64,000 nt of DNA from Pristimantibacillus sp052113225 (GCF_052113225.1 NZ_JBFRCT010000011.1:201213-265212); one strand, 5' to 3'. Shown: positions 22,844 through 32,159, numbered from the stretch's first letter. Made by a program: numbers and translations. The notes: generated by a model not told the origin, from the sequence alone.

Positions 22844-24814
22844 TTAACCTTGCAGCGCCTTGCGTACGCTTAATATATACTTTGATTGGTCGAGTGGATT
22901 AACACCGCGCCTTGTACGCTCTGCCGTTACATCCGGTGGACATTCTTCATAACCGTCGAAAAAGGTAGCGATCGTTCCTCGTCCCTTTGTCAGCGAATTC
23001 AGCTCCATCGGGTATTCAAGCGAAGTAGCCGCAGGCACACGCCCTTCAATAATCAGCCGGTCGCCCTGAAGCGTTGGCGCATCAAATGAACCGCGCATCA
23101 AAACAAGATCATTCATGACGCGCCCGCCATTCTCCTCCGGTACGACAATCCGGAACTGCAGCACCGGTTCCAGCAGCTTCGTGCCAACTGAATTAAGCCC
23201 GTTCATAATCCCCATTGGCGTGGCCACCGCAAAATCAAGCGGATGCGTATGCCACACATGATGCTGGCCTTCGATCAGCGTTACCTTCAGATCGACGACC
23301 TCCCAGCCCCTCAGCCCTTGCTGCAGTGCTTCGGGCACACGTCTAGCTACCTCATTCTGATATTGCGGAAGCAGATCTTCCGAACGAACGAATGCTTCGT
23401 ATTGCAAGCCGCTTCCACGTTCTCCAGGCTCAATACGGAACCGCAATATCGCCCAGCAAGGCTTCGGCATTAAATACGCAACATAACCTTCCCCAGCCTG
23501 ACTTGGCGTCTCTTTATAAATAACAGACGGCTGTCCGAACTGTACCTGCAGACCATACCGATTCTCCAGCACACTCGTCAGAATCTCAAGCTGAATCGGA
23601 CCCATCACCTTCACATGCAGCTCCCGCTCCTCCTGCAGCCACTGTACATCCAGCAGCGGATCCTCGTCGGACAACTCTTGAAGAGCTCGTACCATAGCTG
23701 GATATTGCTGCTGATCTGTCCAATGGGCCTGTACCGTGAGCAGCGGCACAGCAAGCCGTACTTCCTCCGGCACAGCATCAGGAACACCGATGATATCCCC
23801 GATCCGCACATGCGACATCCCGCATACAGCCGCGATATCGCCCGCCTCCAGCACGCCAAGATCCTCCGAGCGGCTGCCTTCGACCTTGCGGATCTGTGTA
23901 ACCTTTTCCTCCATATTCTGCGTATAGTTCCTTATGACGTCACGGTTGCGCATCGTCCCTTCATACAGTCGGACATATGCCATCCTGCCCATCGTCTTAT
24001 CCCGCTCGATCTTGAATACAATTCCTGACAACGGTGCACTCGCTTCACCACCAGGCTCAGGCAAGTAATCGATGATGGCGTCCATCAGCTCGGTTACTCC
24101 AATGCCCTTGCCCGAAGCGCCATATAACACAGGAAAAAGCTCCGCACGCTTCGTCATCTCCGCGGCACGATTCTTCCAATCTTCCGTTTCGCCGCTGATA
24201 TAACGCTGGAGCAGCTCTTCCTCACGCTCCGCAACCGCTTCCACTAAAGCAGTTGAGGCTGCCTCATCAGCTTCCTGCCCCCATAAGTCTACGGAGCCTT
24301 TGAATTGCTGCTCATTACCAAGCGGCTGTTGTACCTCTATAAGATCAGGCGACAGATAGCTGCGAATATCACGCAGTACCAGCTCACGGTCGGCCCCGAT
24401 CCGGTCCATTTTATTCATATAAATAATCGTTGGAATACGGAGCTTATGCAGCGCGCTCCAGATCATCTCTGTCTGTGCCTGCACGCCTTCCACCGCTGAT
24501 AGAATAAGCACGGCGCCATCCATAACACGCAACGAACGCTCTACCTCTGACAAAAAATCGACATGCCCTGGCGTATCCACCAAATTAATATCCGTATCCC
24601 GCCATACAAAAGAGGTCGTTGCTGCACGTACAGAAATGCCGCGCTCCCTCTCAACATCCAGCCAATCCGTAAGCGTCGTTCCTGCATCTACACTGCCCAG
24701 CGCACGTGTTCGTCCACTCGCAAACAGCATATGCTCCGTTGTTGTTGTTTTTCCCGCATCCACATGTGCGAAGATGCCTACATTGCGCCGTTTGGCGCCG
24801 CCCTTTCCCGTCAT
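22844..24814 (-). CDS. TetM-like ribosomal protection / EF-G-family GTPase
   Basis: About 656 residues, the usual length of TetM-type proteins. G motifs: AHVDAGKTT, RGISVRAATTSF, DTPGHVDF, NKMDRIGAD. Domain II (GIVFKIERDKTMGRMAYVRL) and the C-terminal domains (LLEPVLQFRIVVPEENGGRV, LTKGRGTIATFFDGY) follow the EF-G/TetM order. Such proteins remove tetracycline from ribosomes; housekeeping paralogues with unproven resistance are common in Paenibacillaceae. ATG 24814 (MTGKGGAKRRNVG) has AGGAG 11 nt upstream; the longer frame to 24958 encodes a spurious hydrophobic stretch across a terminator. No tetracycline leader peptide was found. Confidence 0.88.
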   Translation of the reverse strand: MTGKGGAKRRNVGIFAHVDAGKTTTTEHMLFASGRTRALGSVDAGTTLTDWLDVERERGISVRAATTSFVWRDTDINLVDTPGHVDFLSEVERSLRVMDGAVLILSAVEGVQAQTEMIWSALHKLRIPTIIYMNKMDRIGADRELVLRDIRSYLSPDLIEVQQPLGNEQQFKGSVDLWGQEADEAASTALVEAVAEREEELLQRYISGETEDWKNRAAEMTKRAELFPVLYGASGKGIGVTELMDAIIDYLPEPGGEASAPLSGIVFKIERDKTMGRMAYVRLYEGTMRNRDVIRNYTQNMEEKVTQIRKVEGSRSEDLGVLEAGDIAAVCGMSHVRIGDIIGVPDAVPEEVRLAVPLLTVQAHWTDQQQYPAMVRALQELSDEDPLLDVQWLQEERELHVKVMGPIQLEILTSVLENRYGLQVQFGQPSVIYKETPSQAGEGYVAYLMPKPCWAILRFRIEPGERGSGLQYEAFVRSEDLLPQYQNEVARRVPEALQQGLRGWEVVDLKVTLIEGQHHVWHTHPLDFAVATPMGIMNGLNSVGTKLLEPVLQFRIVVPEENGGRVMNDLVLMRGSFDAPTLQGDRLIIEGRVPAATSLEYPMELNSLTKGRGTIATFFDGYEECPPDVTAERTRRGVNPLDQSKYILSVRKALQG

Positions 24815-24922
24815 CGGTTCTGGTTCTCCTATTCTTGCCGCCGCTGCCCGGCAGCCTGTTCTTACGACTAGCGTAAACCCGGCTGGGGAAAGCGTCAATC
24901 CTAACAAAAAAACTGCCCCAGC

Positions 24923-24965
24923 AAAAAAAGGATGACTCCTGATCATGTCAGGAATCATCCTTTTG
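24923..24965 (-). terminator. Terminator downstream of the nucleotidase gene
   Basis: On the minus strand AAAAGGATGATTCCTGA pairs with TCAGGAGTCATCCTTTT around CATGA, followed by more T. Just after the stop at 24974. Confidence 0.9.
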
Positions 24966-24973
24966 CCACACTT

Positions 24974-27208
24974 CTATTTACTTGCTGGAATTAGAATCTT
25001 TTGACCGACGTAAATCCGATTCGGATTTTTCAGCTTGTTATATTTCGCAACCTTCTGCCATGTCGTGCCGTATTTGTTCGCGATTGCCCATAGCGTGTCG
25101 CCCTGCTTCACGATATAGACGATATCCGCTGGAGCCTCCGGCTTAGGCTCTGGTTTTGGTTCCGGCTTAGGATCTGGCTTCACCGGTGGTTTCGGATCTG
25201 GTTTTGTTGGCGGCTGTGGAACGGTTGTCGCTGGTGCGGCAAAGCTCAGCTTAAACTCTGCATAACCATCTTCCGTAGCCCCTACATAAGCAAGCGACTT
25301 GATAGACTCCGCAGCACTCTTCGCATCTGGCGATGTCTTAAAGGATACATTCACTTTATCGTTGATCGGCGCAAGCGACCAGTTGCCGTCGGCTGCAGGG
25401 TCGATCGTCTTGAACGAACGAATGTAGTCGATGATAACCTGACGGTTCTCATCCGGCGAAGCCAGTATGATTCGTTTTCCGTCCGGATTGGCGAATTTAC
25501 TTGATGATGCACGATAGTTGTTCGATGCAACAACAAACTTTTGAGCTGGATCAATTGGTTTCCCTTTGAATTGCAAGTTTACGATCCGGCTGGAGCTCGC
25601 ATTCAACACATCTCCGGTACCTGTATATTTTGCCGGCTTCGATACATCAATCTGGTACGTTACGCCATCGATAACATCAAAGTTATACGTTGGGAAGTCA
25701 TAGTTGATCAGTTCCTGTTTCGCCGTAGCTGCCGGGTCAATCGTATTAAACTGTCCTGCCGACCACTCCAGCCACTCCTTCAGCTCTGCACCCGTTACGA
25801 GTACAGCATTAACCGTATTTGAATACAGGTAAAGGTCGGCTACGTTCTTAATGGCGATGCTGCCTGTAGGAATGTTGGTGTAGTAGCCCGGACCTTGACG
25901 TCCGCCTGCCTTGAACGGTGCACCCGCCGACAAGACCGGTATACCTTCGTAATCGGTGCCTTGCAGCTGCTGCTCGACATACCATTTCTGCGCATTCGTC
26001 ACAATCTGGATAGATGGGTCATCCTGCACCAGTGCGAAGAAGCTGTTGATTGGTGCTGTTGTTGTCCCTACCGGACCACGTACATAATCAAGTGTATGCT
26101 GATGATCTTCTGCTACCGCATCCAGCACTTCTTGGTCGGCATCCACAAGCGGCTTCTTATTCACTGTATCGTAGATCGGCTTCACAGCCGTCTTCGAATT
26201 GGCAACGGTCCATTTGCCATCCGTCAGCTGCAGGGTCAGATCAATAACCCCGAGGTTATTACCCCAGAAGCCTGGCTCCACCGCCGGTACCCCGTTAATG
26301 GTACCCTTCTCCAGATCAATGCCTGTCTTACCCTCGAATGATTTGTCTGGGAATACCTTATGCGCATGCCCGAACAGGATAGCATTAATATCTTTCACTT
26401 TGCTCAAATAAAGCACCGAGTTCTCCATCAGCTCCGTCTGAGCAATATCCTCAAAGCCGGAATGCGGGATGGCGACAATAATGTCGGCCCCTTTTGCTTT
26501 CATCTCTGGCACGTATTTCTCTGCCGTCTTCACGATATCTTTTGTGATAACCTTACCTTCGAGCTTCGCTTTATCCCACTGGAGGATTTGCGGCGGCACG
26601 AAGCCGATTACCCCCACCTTCAGCTTATGGACCGCGCCGCTCTCGTCCTTCACTTCTTTGTCGAGAATAAGATAAGGAGTAAATAAGTTCTTATCGTTGG
26701 ATTCATCTTTATCGCCGTCATCCACATACACATTGGCATTTACATAAGGGAAATCAGCTCCGGCGAGCGAGTTTTTCAAAAAGTCGAGTCCATAGTTAAA
26801 CTCATGGTTCCCGATATTGCCCGCATCATAATCAAGCAAATTAAGCGCTTTGTAGACCGGATGAGTCTCCCCTTGCTGCAGCGGATCTACCGTCGCAACA
26901 TAGTCTCCCAGCGGATTGCCTTGAATCAAGTCACCATTGTCGAACAAGAGGCTGTTCGCCGCATCTTCCCGCGCCTGCTTGATCAGCGTTGCTGTCTTGG
27001 CAAAACCATACTCATCCGTAGGCTTGTCCGCAAAATAATCATAGTTGACGATGTTCACGTGCAGGTCTGTCGTCTCCAATATCCGAAGCTGTACCGTTGC
27101 CCCGTCTCCTGCAGCAGACGCCATCGCAGAAAAAGGCATAACGGTTAGGCCAGCCGTTACCGCTGTTGCAAGGGTTCGTTTCCATGTTTTCTTTCTTAAT
27201 TTCAACAA
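24974..27208 (-). CDS. Secreted 2',3'-cyclic-nucleotide phosphodiesterase/3'-nucleotidase with C-terminal LysM
   Basis: 744 residues. Signal peptide (LKLRKKTWKRTLATAVTAGL to ASA, about residue 32). Metallophosphatase domain with ETTDLHVN, FDNGDLIQGNPLGDY, GNIGNHEFNYG, IVAIPHSGFED and FGHAHKVFP (metal-binding Asp, Asn, His), then the 5'-nucleotidase C-terminal domain (NTVNAVLVTGAELKEWLEWS). A Pro/Lys-rich spacer (PPTKPDPKPPVKPDPKPEP) leads to one LysM repeat (YIVKQGDTLWAIANKYGTTW), so it should be held in the cell wall by peptidoglycan binding. It would scavenge phosphate and nucleosides outside the cell. Start TTG 27208, GGGAGG 7 nt upstream. Confidence 0.92.
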   Translation of the reverse strand: MLKLRKKTWKRTLATAVTAGLTVMPFSAMASAAGDGATVQLRILETTDLHVNIVNYDYFADKPTDEYGFAKTATLIKQAREDAANSLLFDNGDLIQGNPLGDYVATVDPLQQGETHPVYKALNLLDYDAGNIGNHEFNYGLDFLKNSLAGADFPYVNANVYVDDGDKDESNDKNLFTPYLILDKEVKDESGAVHKLKVGVIGFVPPQILQWDKAKLEGKVITKDIVKTAEKYVPEMKAKGADIIVAIPHSGFEDIAQTELMENSVLYLSKVKDINAILFGHAHKVFPDKSFEGKTGIDLEKGTINGVPAVEPGFWGNNLGVIDLTLQLTDGKWTVANSKTAVKPIYDTVNKKPLVDADQEVLDAVAEDHQHTLDYVRGPVGTTTAPINSFFALVQDDPSIQIVTNAQKWYVEQQLQGTDYEGIPVLSAGAPFKAGGRQGPGYYTNIPTGSIAIKNVADLYLYSNTVNAVLVTGAELKEWLEWSAGQFNTIDPAATAKQELINYDFPTYNFDVIDGVTYQIDVSKPAKYTGTGDVLNASSSRIVNLQFKGKPIDPAQKFVVASNNYRASSSKFANPDGKRIILASPDENRQVIIDYIRSFKTIDPAADGNWSLAPINDKVNVSFKTSPDAKSAAESIKSLAYVGATEDGYAEFKLSFAAPATTVPQPPTKPDPKPPVKPDPKPEPKPEPKPEAPADIVYIVKQGDTLWAIANKYGTTWQKVAKYNKLKNPNRIYVGQKILIPASK

Positions 27209-27409
27209 ACAAAATCCTCCCTCTCTATCCCTATTTGTCGATACTCACCTTACATAGTTATGTAACGATTGGTAGAAGGCGGCATCATTTTCCTCATTTT
27301 AGGGGAAGAATTCTGAATTGTCACGCAATTATTTTGTAAATTTATTACTGATTATGTAAGGTTTTCATTCGTTCAGAGAGGGTGTTGAACAGATGTAAAA
27401 TAAAACATG

Positions 27410-27470
27410 AAAAAAGGGGATTTCCGCATAGACGGTGCGAACTGTCCAGACGAATATCCCCTTATTTTTC
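27410..27470 (-). terminator. Terminator downstream of map
   Basis: On the minus strand AAGGGGATATTCG pairs with CGGAAATCCCCTT (minor mismatches) across a structured loop, followed by TTTT. The region 27209-27410 is otherwise the promoter area of the nucleotidase gene; TTTACA and CTTACA hexamers there could be Pho boxes but are not well spaced. Confidence 0.75.
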
Positions 27471-27472
27471 TC

Positions 27473-28219
27473 TTATTGTTCCGTCAAGATGATTGGACCA
27501 TTCGCTGTAATCGCAATAGTATGCTCATACTGCGCAGACAGCTTGCCATCTCTCGTGCGTGCTGTCCAGCCGTCCGAATCGATCTTCATTTGGTAGGTGC
27601 CTACATTAAGCATAGGCTCGATGGTGAAGACCATACCTTCTTTGATACGCGGGCCTTTGCTTGGCGGCCCGTAATGCGGCACCTGCGGATCCTCATGCAT
27701 CTCCTGACCAATGCCATGGCCAATAAAGTCACGGACGACCGAGAAGCCTTCGGCTTCGGCATAAGCCTGAATCGCATGGGACACATCGCCGATCCGGTTG
27801 CCGACAACCGCTTGCTCGATACCCTTGTACATGGATTCTTTGGTTACCCGCAGCAGACGATCCGCTTCTTCCGAAACATTACCAACGGCATACGACCATG
27901 CGGAATCCGCAAGCCAGCCGTTCAAGTTAACGACCATATCAATCGTTACGATGTCGCCGTCCTTCAGCTTCTCTTTCTTCGGAAACCCGTGACAGATCAC
28001 ATCGTTTATCGATGCACAGGTTGCGAATTGATAACCTTTATAGCCTTTTTGCTCAGGCGTTGCCCCGTATTGCTTCATAAGCTTCTCAGCAAATTGATCA
28101 ATTTCATGGGTCGTAATGCCAGGTGCAATCAGCTTGGCAATTTGTCTATGGATTTCGGCTAAAATTTTGCCGGCTTCATGCATGCGGTTAATTTCCGCCT
28201 CAGTTTTAATTATAATCAT
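27473..28219 (-). CDS. map: Type I methionine aminopeptidase
   Basis: 248 residues. Metal-binding and catalytic motifs in order: CASINDVICHGFP (His), IVTIDMVVNLNGWLADSAWS (two Asp), IGHGIGQEMHEDPQVPHYG (His) and MVFTIEPML (Glu), ending YEHTIAI (Glu). It removes the initiator Met from nascent proteins. ATG 28219 is 8 nt after GGGAG. No ribosomal protein genes (secY, adk, infA) adjoin, so this may be a second copy of the enzyme. Confidence 0.95.
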   Translation of the reverse strand: MIIIKTEAEINRMHEAGKILAEIHRQIAKLIAPGITTHEIDQFAEKLMKQYGATPEQKGYKGYQFATCASINDVICHGFPKKEKLKDGDIVTIDMVVNLNGWLADSAWSYAVGNVSEEADRLLRVTKESMYKGIEQAVVGNRIGDVSHAIQAYAEAEGFSVVRDFIGHGIGQEMHEDPQVPHYGPPSKGPRIKEGMVFTIEPMLNVGTYQMKIDSDGWTARTRDGKLSAQYEHTIAITANGPIILTEQ

Positions 28220-28324
28220 GTATGCTTCTCCCTCTTATGGTTGTAATAATGAGCATACCAAAGCGACAAGCTTACATGCAAATACTATCTCTTCCTGCTA
28301 TAACGTATAAATCCTTAAAAATAA

Positions 28325-28356
28325 AATAATCCCCTTCGCATGCGAAGGGGATTATT
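28325..28356. terminator. Perfectly palindromic bidirectional terminator
   Basis: A 32-nt perfect palindrome, AATAATCCCCTTCGCA followed by its complement. It is downstream of the acidic protein gene and upstream of map. Confidence 0.75.
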
Positions 28357-28388
28357 GGGTTAAACGTTTATTTGTAAAATGACCGTAA

Positions 28389-28619
28389 TCATTGTTCTTC
28401 TGCTTCGTCATCGGATGCTTCTTCAGCATCAACCTCTGCTTCTTCGGAAACAGCAGCTTCTTCCTCAGCTACCGCTGCTTCTTCTTCAGCTGCCTCAACT
28501 GCTTCTTCTTCAGCAGCTGCTACAACTTCTTCAGCAATTTCTTCAGCAGCTTCTTCTGCTGCTTCCACTTCTTCTACGGATTCTTCCGCAGCTTGAACTA
28601 CTTCTTCTTCTTGGCTCAT
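28389..28619 (-). CDS. Extremely acidic Glu/Ala-rich small protein
   Basis: 76 residues from ATG 28619, 8 nt after AGGAGG, so translation is well supported. The composition is extreme: I count 32 Glu and 3 Asp and no Lys or Arg. Repeating units of the type AAEEAAEE and AVEAAEEEAAVAEEEAA suggest one long charged helix. No homologue is recalled; low-complexity acid proteins may chaperone basic partners or bind cations, but no function can be assigned. It lies alone between a terminator and its own short promoter region. Confidence 0.65.
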   Translation of the reverse strand: MSQEEEVVQAAEESVEEVEAAEEAAEEIAEEVVAAAEEEAVEAAEEEAAVAEEEAAVSEEAEVDAEEASDDEAEEQ

Positions 28620-28826
28620 CTTGCTCACCTCCTATTAACTTATACCTTAATTGTAGCGCTTTCATAGAACTAAACAAGAGGTGTAAAATGTCGGAATTAG
28701 AGAGATTATGACTAAACCGACTTATTTTTTACAACACTGGACTTTAGTCGGGTTCCAGTTGTGACCTATAGAATGAGGACTTCTCAAAATTGCCATGATA
28801 TGCTGTACCTAAAGGAGATGAGCGCA

Positions 28827-29330
28827 ATGAATAAAAGGTCCATTTTTGGTCCTGTTTTAATTCTACTTGGTGCATACTTACTGTTGAATAAAGGAACTAC
28901 CTTCGGTCCAGGCAATCTATTTGGGTATTTCTGGCCAAGCTTATTCGTTATACCACTAGGGTTATTTTTCCACTGGCTGTATTTTTCTGTAACGGGTCGG
29001 AAAGGTATCGGTGTCCTGATCCCCGGCGGTATCCTGCTGGTCGCAGGCATAACTTCACAGATCGCCATGCTGTTTGATAACTGGGTATACATGTGGCCAG
29101 GTTATATTATCGCGGTGGCTGCTGGTCTATTCGAGTTCTATTGGTTCGGCAATCGTAACAAATGGCTCCTCATTCCGATTAATATTCTTGTTGTCCTCGG
29201 TCTGCTTTTCTTCGCCGTATTCTCGCTTGGTTCGTTCCTCAATCATGTGGAGACGTTCCGTCCATTCCTGGCTATAGCCCTGATTATTCTTGGTGGTGCA
29301 GCGCTGGTCATTCGCCGCAGAGAGCACTAA
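28827..29330 (+). CDS. Small membrane protein with LiaI/LiaF-type transmembrane domain
   Basis: 167 residues. Four to five hydrophobic segments: IFGPVLILLGAYLLLNKG, YFWPSLFVIPLGLFFHWLYF, LIPGGILLVAGITSQ, PINILVVLGLLFFAVFSLGS and FRPFLAIALIILGGAALVI, ending RRREH. The FGPVLILLG and FWPSLFVIPLG motifs resemble the LiaF/DUF5668 membrane domain. No C-terminal LiaF domain and no LiaRS genes are present. ATG 28827 is 9 nt after AAGGAG. A role in envelope stress is only a guess. Confidence 0.75.
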   Translation: MNKRSIFGPVLILLGAYLLLNKGTTFGPGNLFGYFWPSLFVIPLGLFFHWLYFSVTGRKGIGVLIPGGILLVAGITSQIAMLFDNWVYMWPGYIIAVAAGLFEFYWFGNRNKWLLIPINILVVLGLLFFAVFSLGSFLNHVETFRPFLAIALIILGGAALVIRRREH

Positions 29331-29340
29331 ATAAGCAAGA

Positions 29341-29374
29341 AAGGAGCAGCTTCATGGCGAAGCCTGCTCCTTTG
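29341..29374. terminator. Bidirectional terminator
   Basis: AAGGAGCAGCTTC and GAAGCCTGCTCCTTT form a stem around ATGGC, between the membrane protein gene and the convergent pseudogene. Confidence 0.75.
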
Positions 29375-29376
29375 TT

Positions 29377-29734
29377 CTATCTGCCTTCCGGCAGCAGGGC
29401 ATTACCATCCGGACTATAGCGATACCGCTCGACCCGCTCAGCTGTCCAGCCGGCTTCAAACCACCCGTTGGCTTTGTCGTCCATCCTTCTCATCTAGCAC
29501 ATCATTCACCGCACACTTGGCGCCGCATAACCCACTGACGAGCACAACCCGCCTGCCGAATAGCTGTTCTTCGTTTACTGTTATTTCCTGTACATAGGTA
29601 ACATCACCGATTGGCCCGATTGCGACCATTTGAGCATCAACAAGCTGGCCCAAATACACTTCTGAGGACTGACGATTTTTGGAATATACAAACAGCTGCT
29701 GGTCGAGCTTTCTTTGAGCGATAGCGAATACCAT
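29377..29734 (-). pseudogene. Hypothetical gene split by a frame change (or two overlapping small ORFs)
   Basis: The first frame reads from ATG 29734 (MVFAIAQRKLDQQLFVYSKN to VLVSGLCGAKCAVNDVLDE) and stops at TGA 29456. A second frame overlaps it (MDDKANGWFEAGWTAERVER, YRYSPDGNALLPEGR) and runs to TAG 29377 right before a terminator. Both look like real coding sequence, and together would form one protein of about 120 residues. Coding-like sequence also extends upstream of ATG 29734 (GRVCDANLY) without a usual start. Likely a frameshifted gene; a sequencing error or translationally coupled ORFs are alternatives. Family not recognised. Confidence 0.5.
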
Positions 29735-29897
29735 ATATAAGTTCGCATCACATACTCTTCCATTCTTTTGAATATTTAAGATAATGTCGTTTCATTCGAC
29801 ACAATCCGCTATGTTCCTGCTTACTTAACTGCGATATACTAGATTCCGTATTGAAAAACTATTATAGCTGAGCAAAACTCTCAGGAGGAATACCGTT

Positions 29898-32159
29898 TTG
29901 TCTATCAAGACCAAACTTGCATGGTTCATATCAATGACCGTTATTGTCATCTTAAGTTTAAATCTATCGATTTATTATTTCACGACCTCATCTCAGCTCA
30001 AGAAGGATGCTGAGCAGCAAATGATCGGCATTGCCAAGCAGATTGGCGAGACCCTAGATTCCGCGCAGAAATCCAAGCAGCTTATTGAAGATTCCCTTGG
30101 TGATAAAATCCGAATTGCAGCCATTGAAGCACAAACGAAGCTTGATCCCGACATTAGCAAAATAAGCGCGGAGCAGCTCGTGCAGTTGAGCAAAGAGCTC
30201 GGCGTTGATCATATCACGTTATGGGCGAAGGCGGGTAATGACATTACCGTACAGAAGTCGTCCAATCCCAAGGTTATTGGAGCTAGCTCGAAAGCGCTGG
30301 GCTACTGGTATACCGCTTTTAGTCAGCTGTTTGATTTACGCCAGGTCATCATCCCTCAAGGTCAGAAGCTGAATCATTTCTGGTCACCTCCAATAACGAT
30401 CATCCCGTCCGATCTTAATGATGTGAACAAGCTTGGCTTTTATTATGATGACAAGAGCAACTATATAATTAATCCGATAGTTCATGCTGGTGCTTTCTTT
30501 GATCTCGAGAACTTGAAGAGCAGCGATGCCATTGCGCAGCAAATTATCGAAGATAATTCTTCTATTCTGGAACTCTCCGGTTTTGATCCTGCCTTTTATC
30601 ATGACCCTCAGTTCATCGCTTTGAAGGAAAAAGTTCCTCCGTTTAAGCTCGATGACCAAAGTATCATATTCGGGCATTACAACTATGTAGACGAGCATGA
30701 CTACACGAATCTTATGAAAGCTGATCAGACCGGAGACACGATTACGATCAAGTCAAAGATTCATGATCATAAGGTAATGAAGAGCTTTATCCCTATGTCC
30801 GGCGCCAGCAAGTCCGTTATCGTCGTGAACTTTGACTATGACGCTATAAGCAAGCCGCTGTTCCATCAACTTCTCATCCAGGCTTTAATCTCACTTGGTT
30901 TAATCATTGTGACCCTTGCGGCCAGCTCATTTATTGCAGGATTTATGATACGAACACTGCAGCTCATTCTCAACCGGGTGAATGAGATTTCGCGGGGTAA
31001 TTTCGGGGAACAAATTCTGATTGAAAGCGATAATGAATTTGGCAAACTTGCCTCAAGAGTCAATACGATGAGCCATAATTTGCAAAGCTACAGAACACAG
31101 CTCACAGAAGCGGCGAGAGAACTGCGGCATACCAAAGAATACTTAGAATCCTTTGTTAATAACACTTCGGATGCCATCCACGTCGTGGACCTTAGTGGGA
31201 AAACCATTGATATCAATAAAGCATTCGAGAGTATGTTTGGCTGGAGCCTTGAAGAAGCGCTTGATCAGAAGCTTGCCATGCTAACTCCAGAGCTTCTGGA
31301 TAATTTTATTGAGAAAAGTAATCTCGTCCTGAACGGCGGACAAGTAACGGACTATGAAACCATCTTGTACGATAAGTACGGCTCTCCGGTTGAAGTCAGC
31401 GTGACACTGTCGGGCATACGTGATGAACAAGGCCGGATCGTTGCTTTCTCATCCATTTCCCGGGATATCGCAGAACGCAAACGGACCGAGGAAATCTTAC
31501 GCCGTTCCGAGAAGCTGTCAGTCGTCGGGCAGCTTGCAGCGGGCGTAGCCCACGAGGTTCGCAATCCACTTACTACACTGCGCGGCTTCGTTCAGCTGCT
31601 TCAGAAGGATGGTAAGCTGGACAAATCGTACTTGAATATTATGCTCTCTGAGCTCGACCGCATTAACCTGATCGTCAGCGAGTTTCTTGTCTTTGCAAAG
31701 CCACAGGCGGACCGTTATAAGGAAGTTGATCTGTACACCATTATGAATGATATCGTCGTACTGCTCGATTCGGAGGCAAATATTCATAATATTCAAATGA
31801 AGACCTGCCTCGAGCCTGGCATTCCTCCGCTGAGATGCGAGTCCAATCAGCTTAAGCAGGTGCTCGTCAATGTGCTCAAGAATGGCATGGAAGCGATGCC
31901 TGACGGAGGAGAATTGTCCCTAGAGCTGATTCGTGAGACGGAAAATATGATTCTCATGCGGATAACCGATGAAGGAATCGGTATTCCAGAGGATGATCTG
32001 GTCCGGCTCGGCGAGCCTTTCTTCACAAGAAAAGCCGAGGGCAATGGCCTCGGCTTGATGATTAGTCAACAAATTATACAGCATCATAAAGGAAACATTC
32101 AGTACAGCAGTAAGCTTGGCTTAGGGACTTGTGTTGAAATTCGTATTCCGCTTCATTAG
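29898..32159 (+). CDS. PAS-domain sensor histidine kinase (sporulation kinase type)
   Basis: 753 residues. First membrane helix at about 7-28 (LAWFISMTVIVILSLNLSIY), a large extracytoplasmic sensor region to about 320, a second helix (LLIQALISLGLIIVTLAASS), HAMP, PAS (about 420-530, ESFVNNTSDAIHVVDLSGKT), HisKA with His552 in VAHEVRNPLTTL, and a HATPase domain with NVLKNGMEAMP, DEGIGIPEDD and EGNGLGLMISQ. The kinase core matches KinA/KinB/KinE-type kinases, which feed the Spo0 phosphorelay; no response regulator adjoins, which fits an orphan. Start TTG 29898, AGGAGG 9 nt upstream. Its stop overlaps the convergent stop at 32156. Confidence 0.93.
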   Translation: MSIKTKLAWFISMTVIVILSLNLSIYYFTTSSQLKKDAEQQMIGIAKQIGETLDSAQKSKQLIEDSLGDKIRIAAIEAQTKLDPDISKISAEQLVQLSKELGVDHITLWAKAGNDITVQKSSNPKVIGASSKALGYWYTAFSQLFDLRQVIIPQGQKLNHFWSPPITIIPSDLNDVNKLGFYYDDKSNYIINPIVHAGAFFDLENLKSSDAIAQQIIEDNSSILELSGFDPAFYHDPQFIALKEKVPPFKLDDQSIIFGHYNYVDEHDYTNLMKADQTGDTITIKSKIHDHKVMKSFIPMSGASKSVIVVNFDYDAISKPLFHQLLIQALISLGLIIVTLAASSFIAGFMIRTLQLILNRVNEISRGNFGEQILIESDNEFGKLASRVNTMSHNLQSYRTQLTEAARELRHTKEYLESFVNNTSDAIHVVDLSGKTIDINKAFESMFGWSLEEALDQKLAMLTPELLDNFIEKSNLVLNGGQVTDYETILYDKYGSPVEVSVTLSGIRDEQGRIVAFSSISRDIAERKRTEEILRRSEKLSVVGQLAAGVAHEVRNPLTTLRGFVQLLQKDGKLDKSYLNIMLSELDRINLIVSEFLVFAKPQADRYKEVDLYTIMNDIVVLLDSEANIHNIQMKTCLEPGIPPLRCESNQLKQVLVNVLKNGMEAMPDGGELSLELIRETENMILMRITDEGIGIPEDDLVRLGEPFFTRKAEGNGLGLMISQQIIQHHKGNIQYSSKLGLGTCVEIRIPLH

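Noticed and set aside
27209..27410. Pho boxes upstream of the secreted nucleotidase gene
   Set aside because: TTTACA/CTTACA hexamers occur but not as the regular direct repeats needed; kept only as a remark.
28655..28680. ATGAAAGCGCTACAAT upstream of the acidic protein gene as a catabolite-response site
   Set aside because: Two positions of the second half differ from the consensus, including the final CA, so I do not call it.
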